Below, piece after piece: positions 54,788 to 62,098 of a stretch of 64,000 nt of DNA (its first letter is position 1; each line of letters opens with the position of its first letter). The stretch is taken from positions 1-64,000 of the forward strand of contig JAFGOY010000069.1 of assembly GCA_016926255.1 (NCBI GenBank), written 5' to 3'. This DNA is from Anaerolineae bacterium (lineage in GTDB: Bacteria; Chloroflexota; Anaerolineae; Aggregatilineales; UBA3940). Both the position numbers and the translations under genes were made by a program. Below the pieces are notes generated by a model. It saw nothing but the letters and a program-made list of their open reading frames with translations. It did no database searches and had not been told where the DNA came from.

Positions 54788-55879
54788 ATGGATATAGGAA
54801 TTCCAATCGAAATACGACCCAACGAATACCGGGTCGGGCTGACTCCGCAGGGTATCAACCTGCTCACCAAAGACGGCCACCGCTGCTACATCCAGAGCGG
54901 CGCGGGGAAGGGCGCGGGCTTCGACGATGCCGACTACGTTCAGGCCGGTGGGCGGATCGTCTATACGGCGGAGGAAGTCTATTCACGCTCCGATCTCGTC
55001 TTAAAGGTCGGCGGCGTGCGCCGGGCCGAACTCGATTTGCTGCGTGACGAGCAGACGATCTGCGCTTTCTGGCACCTGGCTGCCCGCCCGCATGAAATCA
55101 CGCATGCGCTGCTTGAGCACAACATCACGGCAGTTGCCTATGAAACTATCCAATGTGACAACGGGTTCCTGCCGGTGCTGCGCCCGCCGAGCCAGATCGC
55201 CGGGCGGATGATCCCACAGGTTGCCGCGCGCTGGCTTCAGAATGATGGCGGGGGCAAGGGCATCCTGATCAGCGGGCTGCCGGGCATCCCCCCGATTGAC
55301 GTTTGCGTCATTGGGGCGGGGGAAGTCGGCTTCAACGCGGCAAAGACGTTTGTCGCGCTGGGGGCACAGGTGATCGTTCTCGACAAAGACCTGAACCGGT
55401 TGCAGAAAGTCGATCAACTGCTTAATGGCCGGGTAGTGACGCTGGTGGCCTACGACTTCAACATCGCGCGCACCGTCGCCTTTGCCGATGTGCTGGTCAC
55501 CGCTGCTCACGAGCCGGGGGCCAGGGCACCGATATTGGTTACGCGTGAAATGCTCAAAACGATGCGCCCGCGCAGCCTGATTATTGACGTTTCGATTGAT
55601 CAGGGTGGATGCCTCGAAACGAGCCGCCCGACCACTCACGACAGTCCGGTCTTTGTCGAGGAGGGCATACTCCATTACTGTGTTCCGAATATGACGAGTG
55701 TCGTCGCGCGGACGACCACCCATGCCTACCTGAATGCCGCCTGGCCGTTTATCCAGCAGCTTGCCAACCAGGGAACCCAGACCGCGATAGATGCCGATAC
55801 GGCGCTGCAGCGCGGTGTGCTTGTCCACAAAGGAGAGATCGTCAACCAGAACCTGGCAATGGTCCTAAAGGAGTCCTGA
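54788..55879 (+). CDS. Alanine dehydrogenase / transhydrogenase-alpha family protein
   Basis: 363 aa. The N-terminal substrate domain has PIEIRPNEYRVGLTPQGINLL, the Rossmann motif is VCVIGAGEVGFNAAKTFVALGA, and the end has SLIIDVSIDQGGCLETSRPT, typical of Ald. The substrate-site His is in FWHLAARPHE. The usual VKVKEP loop is LVLKVGGVRRAEL here, so the lysine survives but the EP is lost and the substrate may not be alanine. AGGAG lies 8 nt before the ATG. It is coupled to the next CoA-transferase gene (its stop is 1 bp from that start codon), which suggests an amino-acid fermentation or degradation step. Confidence 0.85.
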   Translation: MDIGIPIEIRPNEYRVGLTPQGINLLTKDGHRCYIQSGAGKGAGFDDADYVQAGGRIVYTAEEVYSRSDLVLKVGGVRRAELDLLRDEQTICAFWHLAARPHEITHALLEHNITAVAYETIQCDNGFLPVLRPPSQIAGRMIPQVAARWLQNDGGGKGILISGLPGIPPIDVCVIGAGEVGFNAAKTFVALGAQVIVLDKDLNRLQKVDQLLNGRVVTLVAYDFNIARTVAFADVLVTAAHEPGARAPILVTREMLKTMRPRSLIIDVSIDQGGCLETSRPTTHDSPVFVEEGILHYCVPNMTSVVARTTTHAYLNAAWPFIQQLANQGTQTAIDADTALQRGVLVHKGEIVNQNLAMVLKES

Positions 55880-55880
55880 T

Positions 55881-57200
55881 ATGGCACGTTGGGCGCAAAT
55901 CTACCAGGAACATCGCTGCACAGCCGATGAAGCTGTCCAGTCCATCAAATCGGGCAACCGGGTTTTCCTGACGGGCAACTGTTCGGTACCGCAGGTTGTC
56001 CTGAAAGCCCTTGTCCCCTATGCAAAGAATCTTCAGGATGTCGAGATCGCCCAGGTGCTGACCGTCGGCGATGCCGATTACGCCAAGCCGGAGATGGCCG
56101 GGCATATCCGCGTCAATACGATGTTCATTAGTTCGGATATTCGCCCGGCGGTTCAAGAAGGGCGGGCCGATTTCACGCCCGTGTTTCTTTCCGAAGTGCC
56201 CCGCCTGTGGCGAACAGAACTGCCGATTGATGTGGCCCTGATCCATGTTTCACCGCCGGACGAACATGGATTCTGCTCCTACGGCGTCGAGGTCGGCGTG
56301 ACCAAGACGGCGGCGGAAGTCGCCAGCGTGGTGATCGCGGAAGTGAACCCCCGCATGCCGCGCACGCTCGGCGACAGCTTCATCCACGTCAGCAAGATCA
56401 AGCATATCGTCGAGGTCGATTACCCGCTGCCCGAATTCATCATGGGCGAACCCTCGCCAATCCAGCAGGCCATTGGGCAGCACATCGCCGACCTGATCGA
56501 AGATGGCAGCACCATCCAGACCGGGATCGGCGGTATCCCGGACGCGGTTTTACAGTATCTCCTGGACAAGCGTGACCTGGGCGTTCATACCGAGTTGTTC
56601 TCCGACGGCGTTATCGATCTGGTCGACCGGGGGATCATCACCAACGAGGCCAAGTCGATCCACCCCGGCAAGATCATCGCCGGGTTCATGCTCGGCACGC
56701 AGCGGCTCTACGACTTCGTGGACGACAACCCGATTGTCGAGCTTCACCCGACCGAATATATCAACGACCCCTTCCTGATTGCCCAGAACGATAAGATGGT
56801 TTCGGTCAATTCGGCGCTTGAAGTTGATCTTACCGGCCAGGTCTGTGCCGACAGCATGGGATACAAACTCTACAGCGGTGTGGGCGGGCAGGTCGATTTT
56901 GTGCGCGGGGCATCTCGTTCAAAAGGCGGCAAGCCGATCATTGCACTGCCTGCGACAACGAAAAACGACACGATCAGCCGGATCACCTGGCAGCTCAATC
57001 CGGGGGCCGGGGTCGTCACCACGCGCAATGATGTTCATTATGTGGTGACGGAGTTTGGTGTCGCCAAACTGTATGGCAGGTCAGTCCGCGAGCGTGCCCA
57101 GGCGTTGATCGCCATTGCCCATCCCAATTTCCGCGAAGAGCTCGAAGCCAAAGCGCACGAAATGCATTACCTCCCTCCGCTTTTTCGAGGAGCTGACTGA
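55881..57200 (+). CDS. Acetyl-CoA hydrolase / 4-hydroxybutyrate CoA-transferase family protein
   Basis: 439 aa, the usual size of the Cat2/AbfT family. Key segments: GNRVFLTGNCSVPQVVLKAL, SPPDEHGFCSYGVEV, TIQTGIGGIPDAVL, HTELFSDGVIDLVDRG, the catalytic Glu region and GGQVDFVRGASRSKGGKPIIALP, then the C-terminal HYVVTEFGVAKLYGRSVRERAQALI. It moves CoA between a short-chain acyl-CoA and a carboxylate, or hydrolyses acetyl-CoA. AAAGGAG lies 7 nt before the ATG inside the end of the upstream gene. Pairing with an Ald-like dehydrogenase fits an amino-acid or hydroxyacid pathway. Confidence 0.92.
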   Translation: MARWAQIYQEHRCTADEAVQSIKSGNRVFLTGNCSVPQVVLKALVPYAKNLQDVEIAQVLTVGDADYAKPEMAGHIRVNTMFISSDIRPAVQEGRADFTPVFLSEVPRLWRTELPIDVALIHVSPPDEHGFCSYGVEVGVTKTAAEVASVVIAEVNPRMPRTLGDSFIHVSKIKHIVEVDYPLPEFIMGEPSPIQQAIGQHIADLIEDGSTIQTGIGGIPDAVLQYLLDKRDLGVHTELFSDGVIDLVDRGIITNEAKSIHPGKIIAGFMLGTQRLYDFVDDNPIVELHPTEYINDPFLIAQNDKMVSVNSALEVDLTGQVCADSMGYKLYSGVGGQVDFVRGASRSKGGKPIIALPATTKNDTISRITWQLNPGAGVVTTRNDVHYVVTEFGVAKLYGRSVRERAQALIAIAHPNFREELEAKAHEMHYLPPLFRGAD

Positions 57201-57274
57201 GCAGAGTTGCGTAACTTTATCTGTTATCAAGTGTAGATTCTATATAGAAACAACTAACCACCAGGTAAAGATAG

Positions 57275-58924
57275 ATGATGTCTTCCGCCACACCTCCACT
57301 TGTTGTTGAGAACTTATCATGCCGGTACCTCACCCGTGACGAATACGCCCTTCGGGATGTATCATTTCAAGTCGACCAGGGACAGATCATCCTGATCTCC
57401 GGGACCAGCGGTTGTGGAAAAACAACCCTGCTGCGCTGTATCAACGGGTTGGTTCCGCGCAGCTACCGTGCCGAGGTCAGCGGGACCATTCTCATCAACG
57501 GTAAAGATTACAGCGAGAAGCCACTCTCCACGATCTCGCAGGCAGTGGGAACCGTGCTTCAGGACCCCGAACGGCAGATCATCGGCGCAAAGGTTCTCAC
57601 CGAAGTCGCCTTTGGGTTGGAGAACCTTGGACTGCCCAGGGACGAGATAATCGAGCGGGTTGATGAGACGCTCGATTATCTTGGGATTCTCCATTTAAAA
57701 GATCGAGAAACGTTCTCGCTTTCTGGTGGTGAAAAACAAAAACTCGCCCTTGCAGGGGTATTGGCAATGCGCCCCGACATTCTCGCACTCGACGAGCCGC
57801 TGGCGAACCTCGACCCGGCCAGTGCCCAGGAAGCGCTCAAGCTGATCCGGTGGCTGGCGGACGAAGGCAAGACTATCCTGATCATCGAGCATCGTGTTGA
57901 GGACGTGCTGGCCGTCAAACCCGATCTCTCGATCCACATGGAGGATAAATCGATCAGCTTTGTCGGTTCGACCGATGAACTGATCCAGACCGTCGATTAC
58001 GAACTGGTCAAACTTCCGGCACCGATCGTCATCGAGCGGGTGAAAGCCGGTGCATCCCCGGTGCCACAGATTACGCCCATCCCGGAAGCGAAACCCGAAT
58101 CTCCGGCCCTGATCGAGTTCGAGGATGTCTCATTCCGGTATGGCGATGGCCCAATGGTGATCAAAGATGTCAACCTCGCCATCCGCGAGGGGGATATCAT
58201 TGCTGTACTTGGGCCGAACGGAGCCGGGAAAACGACACTGGTCAAACATGCGATCGGGCTTCTCAAGCCGACTTCCGGCAGTGTGCGGCTGGACGGCACT
58301 GACAGCCGGGAGATGACCGCCGCGCAGATGGCGCGGGTGGTTGGTTATGTCTTCCAGAATCCACGCCACATGCTGTTTGCGTCGACGGTTCGTGAAGAAC
58401 TGGCTTTCGGCCCTAAGAATATCGGGCAGACGCCGGAAGAAATCGAAGAGAATACCGAACAGGCGCTTGATGTCGTTCACCTGATCGAAGAAGCAGATCG
58501 CCCGCCACTGGCCCTGAGCTTCGGCCAGCAGAAGAGGATCAGCATCGCCGCGATCCTCTCGATGCGAAGTTCGATCCTTGTGATGGACGAGCCAACTGCC
58601 GGGCAGGACTATGCCAACTACATGAGTTTTATGGATTCGGTCGCCGGGATCAGGGCCGACGACAGCCGGGCGTATGGTTTCTCGGCTATCGTATTCATCA
58701 CCCACGATATCGACCTGGCTGTCTGTTATGCCAACCGGGTGCTGCTGATCGGCGATGGTCGCCTGGTGGCCGATGGCCGTCCCGCCGAGGTGCTGGCCGA
58801 CTTCAACCAACTGTTAAACCATCGTGTTATCCCATCTTCGCTCCTCAAGGCCAACCTGGAATACCTGCCTCAAACCGGGCGCTTTCTGCGGGCCGACGTG
58901 TTGGCTCATGCGCTGAGTGATTGA
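57275..58924 (+). CDS. ECF transporter ATPase, two ATP-binding cassettes fused
   Basis: 549 aa with two ABC domains. First: Walker A ISGTSGCGKTTLLRC, signature FSLSGGEKQKLALAGVLAM, Walker B ILALDEPLANLDP, H-loop IIEHRVEDVL. Second: GPNGAGKTTLVKH, signature degenerated to ALSFGQQKRISIAA, ILVMDEPTAGQD, FITHDIDLAV. It matches EcfA1 plus EcfA2 in one chain. It drives vitamin or metal uptake with the T and S proteins encoded downstream. Adjacent in-frame ATGs at 57275 and 57278 make the exact start uncertain by one codon. It is first in the ecf cluster; the S gene starts 129 bp later. Confidence 0.94.
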   Translation: MMSSATPPLVVENLSCRYLTRDEYALRDVSFQVDQGQIILISGTSGCGKTTLLRCINGLVPRSYRAEVSGTILINGKDYSEKPLSTISQAVGTVLQDPERQIIGAKVLTEVAFGLENLGLPRDEIIERVDETLDYLGILHLKDRETFSLSGGEKQKLALAGVLAMRPDILALDEPLANLDPASAQEALKLIRWLADEGKTILIIEHRVEDVLAVKPDLSIHMEDKSISFVGSTDELIQTVDYELVKLPAPIVIERVKAGASPVPQITPIPEAKPESPALIEFEDVSFRYGDGPMVIKDVNLAIREGDIIAVLGPNGAGKTTLVKHAIGLLKPTSGSVRLDGTDSREMTAAQMARVVGYVFQNPRHMLFASTVREELAFGPKNIGQTPEEIEENTEQALDVVHLIEEADRPPLALSFGQQKRISIAAILSMRSSILVMDEPTAGQDYANYMSFMDSVAGIRADDSRAYGFSAIVFITHDIDLAVCYANRVLLIGDGRLVADGRPAEVLADFNQLLNHRVIPSSLLKANLEYLPQTGRFLRADVLAHALSD

Positions 58925-59053
58925 TTGCGTAAATGGTAGAGATTGAGTACCGGAAGATTATTCTTGATAAGGGTTCTTCGCGGGCGGCGTGCCGGTCGCG
59001 TTAGCCACAGCCGTTAATCCGGAGTATTTAATTCACATCATAAGGAGCGTGAT

Positions 59054-60178
59054 ATGAGCAACAAGTATGTCAAAGGGTTGGTGTTTGTCGTCGTCGGCAT
59101 CGTCATCCTGGTTGCGCTGCTGTATCTCGGTGATGTCATCGCCAGTGCAGCCAGCGGCGGCGAATCCTACGGCGTCTCCGCCCAATCCCCATTCGGCGGC
59201 GGCAATCTCCTCCAGGGATGGGCAACATGGGTCATCATCGGGGGCGTCGTCCTCTACCTGATCTATGTTCTGTTTGCCGACGCCGAGATGTTCAAGATCG
59301 GTACGCGTGAAGTCGTCATGATGGCAATCGGCGCGGCGCTTTACGGCGTTCTCTCCTGGTTGTTCAACATCGTTCCAGTCCCATCGGTCAGTCTTGTCGC
59401 CTTGCGCCCGGTGGTCGTCATCCCGATCTTCTTTGGTTTTGTCTTCGGCCCGGCGGTCGGGTTCTTTGTCGGCGCGTTCGGCAATGTCCTCGGCGACGCG
59501 CTCACCGGGTGGGGGGTGTTCCCGATCTGGGACGTTGCCAATGGCCTGATGGGGCTGATCCCCGGCCTGGCAGGGTTGTATCTTGGTAAGGGTGTGCGTG
59601 GCAAAGTACAGACCCTGCTCTGGGTATGCGTTGGCGTTCTGGCGGTGGCGGTTATCCTGCCCCTGGTATCGCCCAATATCATCGACCCCTGGTCAGGTGA
59701 AATGTCCAACTTTGGCGCGTGGTGGTACGTGATGCTCATCGTCCTGGTGGTCATGCTGGGAATGAGCCTTGCCCCACGCTACTGGCCCTATCTGCTGATT
59801 CTCCTTACCCTGGCTTTCATTGCCTTTGGCGTGGTGGATCTGGTCAATAATGGATTCTCAGGAGGTGTAGTGGTCGTCTGGGCGGTCGCGATCCTGTGCG
59901 CGGTCGGTGCCTGGTATGTCCAGAGTAAGACCGATGCGATCACTGCCTGGCTCAGCGATGACGACACAAAAGCACTCGTTGTCTGGGGGACGCTGGGGGT
60001 CATCGTCGGGATCGGCTTTGCCGCCTTTGCCGATATCTTCTTCAACGGTTATAACTTCACAACCGCGTTCATCGGCGAGTTCATTCCCGCCGCCGGACCG
60101 AACATCCTGTTTGCCGTCATCCTCACCCCGCTTCTCTACGCCGCCTGGAAGCAGGCCCGTGTAGGAGCCGGACGCTAG
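59054..60178 (+). CDS. Enlarged ECF-transporter S component-like membrane protein
   Basis: 374 aa with about ten hydrophobic helices, AAGGAG 6 nt before the ATG. Residues ~86-172 carry the S-component core (ALRPVVVIPIFFGFVFGPAV, FFVGAFGNVLGDAL, PIWDVANGLMGLIPG), and residues ~305-370 look like its last two helices (FIPAAGPNILFAVILTPLLY). Typical S components have ~180-200 aa and six helices; here an N-terminal helix pair (~8-75) and an insert (~185-300, about four helices) enlarge it. It likely binds the imported substrate, which cannot be identified from sequence. Confidence 0.83.
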   Translation: MSNKYVKGLVFVVVGIVILVALLYLGDVIASAASGGESYGVSAQSPFGGGNLLQGWATWVIIGGVVLYLIYVLFADAEMFKIGTREVVMMAIGAALYGVLSWLFNIVPVPSVSLVALRPVVVIPIFFGFVFGPAVGFFVGAFGNVLGDALTGWGVFPIWDVANGLMGLIPGLAGLYLGKGVRGKVQTLLWVCVGVLAVAVILPLVSPNIIDPWSGEMSNFGAWWYVMLIVLVVMLGMSLAPRYWPYLLILLTLAFIAFGVVDLVNNGFSGGVVVVWAVAILCAVGAWYVQSKTDAITAWLSDDDTKALVVWGTLGVIVGIGFAAFADIFFNGYNFTTAFIGEFIPAAGPNILFAVILTPLLYAAWKQARVGAGR

Positions 60179-60191
60179 TCTACTATTGAAC

Positions 60192-60221
60192 GAGAGGGTG
60201 GGGAACGCTCTCCACCCTCTC
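60192..60221 (+). repeat. Perfect 10-bp hairpin between S and T genes
   Basis: GAGAGGGTGG (60192-60201) pairs with CCACCCTCTC (60212-60221), 10-nt loop. It lacks a T-run, so it may tune transcript processing or partial termination between S and T rather than end the operon. Confidence 0.7.
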
Positions 60222-60237
60222 AACAAGGATTTCGATC

Positions 60238-61119
60238 ATGCTTGTCAACTGGGCCTATACTGACCGAGGCACACTCTATCACCGGCTCGATCCGCGTGCA
60301 CGTATCATTTTTATGTGCTGCGCATTGATCGCAGTGGGGTTCGTCCCTGGTCGGGGTGCCGGTATGTGGGATTTGCGTCTGGTAGCCGGATTTCTGGTTA
60401 TCGCTTTCCTACAGATCATCATTTCCCGGATTACCTGGAAACAGATGCAGCGCTTCTGGATCGTCATTACCGTTATCGCCGTCATGCTCTCGGTGATCAC
60501 CCTGCTGACCGGGCGCGGCTCGGTTGGCGTCTATTCGGCTGCCGACGAGCATATCATCTGGTCGCCGACGATCAACCTTCTCGGCATGTCGCTTCATCCA
60601 CAGATGAGTGCCGAACGCCTCACCTACCTTGTGACGCAGATCATGCGGATGATGACCTTCGCGGCGCTGGCCGTCACGATCCCCTTTACGTTCGACCCCT
60701 ACATGTACGGCATCACTTTTAGAAAGCTGGGCTTTGGCGACAAAATCGCCTATGCAATGGATATGGCCTTTCGTTTCATCCCGACCCTGGGCCGAGACAT
60801 GCAAACCATCATGGATGCGCAGCGGGCACGCGGTTTCGAGCTTGAATCACGTGAGGGAATGAATCTCTTCCAGCGTATCCGTAATTTTGCCCCCCTGCTG
60901 ATCCCGCTGACGATTGGTTCGGTGGTCAGCGGTGAGGAGATCAGCGACGCGATGGATTTGCGCGGCTTTGGCATCGGACCGCGCACCTGGCTGCCTCAGC
61001 TCAAGTACAATCTCGTTGATTGGGTATACCTCATTTTTGGGATTCTGCTCCTTGCCGGGGCTATCGTCGCAAAACGGGCAGGTTTTGGCGGATTATGGGT
61101 GCCTCCTTGGTTATACTAA
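60238..61119 (+). CDS. ecfT: ECF transporter transmembrane component EcfT
   Basis: 293 aa with five to six membrane helices. The opening RLDPRARIIFMCCALIA and the cytoplasmic coupling helices, including MDAQRARGFELES and SDAMDLRGFGIGPRTW with the conserved Ala-Arg-Gly motif, identify EcfT, which couples the ATPases to the S component. AAGGA lies upstream of the ATG. The order ATPases-S-T reads as a complete transporter; the next gene encodes a SAM hydrolase. Confidence 0.93.
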   Translation: MLVNWAYTDRGTLYHRLDPRARIIFMCCALIAVGFVPGRGAGMWDLRLVAGFLVIAFLQIIISRITWKQMQRFWIVITVIAVMLSVITLLTGRGSVGVYSAADEHIIWSPTINLLGMSLHPQMSAERLTYLVTQIMRMMTFAALAVTIPFTFDPYMYGITFRKLGFGDKIAYAMDMAFRFIPTLGRDMQTIMDAQRARGFELESREGMNLFQRIRNFAPLLIPLTIGSVVSGEEISDAMDLRGFGIGPRTWLPQLKYNLVDWVYLIFGILLLAGAIVAKRAGFGGLWVPPWLY

Positions 61120-61170
61120 TAGTACGGTAGTCGAGAATTTGGCCGGTAACGGAATTTAAAGGAATAAGCG

Positions 61171-61965
61171 ATGCGGCATATTACTCTGTTAACGGACTTT
61201 GGTACGCGTGAAGGGGGGGACGCCGTGATGAAAGGGGTGATCTGGCGAATCGTTCCCGGAAACCCTATTGCCGATCTTTCACACCAGGTTGCGCCTCAGA
61301 ATATCCGCGAGGCGGCGATGGTACTTGAACGTATTGCCCCCTATTTCCCTGATGAAACGGTGCATGTCGTCGTGATCGATCCGGGTGTTGGCACAAAACG
61401 GCGGGCGATTGCGGCTCGCTTTGGCAATCAGTTCTTCGTCGGCCCGGACAATGGTGTCTGCACCCCCCTGCTTGAACGGGCGGAACGGGCAGGTGCCCCG
61501 ATTGAAGTTGTCGTTCTCGACAATCCTGAATACTGGAACGAGGAGGTCAACCCGATTTTTCACGGGCGTGACGTTTTCGCCCCGTGTGGAGGCCATGTTG
61601 CCAAAGGGATTCCCCTCGGCAAAATGGGGACGCCGATCACGGATATCATCCGACTCAAACCGCCGGAACCGGCGATTATCAATGGGGTCGTTCAAGGCGA
61701 GATCAGCCATATCGATTATTTCGGCAACATCATCACCAATATCAAACACGAGGTGATCAAACCGCTCAGGCCGGTCGTCGTGCGTGTCGGAGGAGTCGAA
61801 CTCCATGATCTGGTGACCACGTTTGGGGATCGCCCGGTGGGGGATTTGATCGCCCTGAACAGTCCGACTCACTACGTGATGGTATCGGTTGTAAACGGAA
61901 ACGCAGCCAAACGCCTATCGGTCAACATCGGGGACAGGGTGGAGATCGTTCCGCAGACCCGATAG
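61171..61965 (+). CDS. S-adenosyl-L-methionine hydrolase (adenosine-forming, DUF62 family)
   Basis: 264 aa. It starts HITLLTDFGTREGGDAVMKG and carries the family triad Asp-Arg-His: D70 and R77 in VVVIDPGVGTKRR, and H131 in NPIFHGRDVFAP; ISHIDYFGNIITNI is the C-terminal barrel signature. Members use an activated water to cleave SAM to adenosine and methionine, and are relatives of the fluorinase and chlorinase; the halogenases' loop is not evident. AAAGGA precedes the ATG. It follows EcfT by 51 bp and likely belongs to the same unit. Confidence 0.93.
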   Translation: MRHITLLTDFGTREGGDAVMKGVIWRIVPGNPIADLSHQVAPQNIREAAMVLERIAPYFPDETVHVVVIDPGVGTKRRAIAARFGNQFFVGPDNGVCTPLLERAERAGAPIEVVVLDNPEYWNEEVNPIFHGRDVFAPCGGHVAKGIPLGKMGTPITDIIRLKPPEPAIINGVVQGEISHIDYFGNIITNIKHEVIKPLRPVVVRVGGVELHDLVTTFGDRPVGDLIALNSPTHYVMVSVVNGNAAKRLSVNIGDRVEIVPQTR

Positions 61966-61999
61966 GCCTTGTCGGTATCTTTCGACACTATCCCGTTTT

Positions 62000-62031
62000 A
62001 CAGCATGCTCCAATACCGGGCATGCTGTTTT
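62000..62031 (+). terminator. Intrinsic terminator after the SAM hydrolase
   Basis: A perfect 9-bp stem (62000-62008 with 62020-62028), 11-nt loop and TTTT, 35 bp after the stop. Confidence 0.78.
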
Positions 62032-62098
62032 GTTGATAGTCGGCTACAATCAACGCCTGTTTATGCATGTGGTAAAACGGCACACAGGACAGTTTTCC

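Noticed and set aside
53600-54800. Full mobile element around the HNH gene
   Set aside because: No transposase, integrase, terminal inverted repeats or target-site duplication could be found, only composition difference.
58925-59053. Vitamin riboswitch before the ECF S gene
   Set aside because: Neither TPP, cobalamin, FMN, preQ1 nor folate core motifs are visible in the 129-bp gap.
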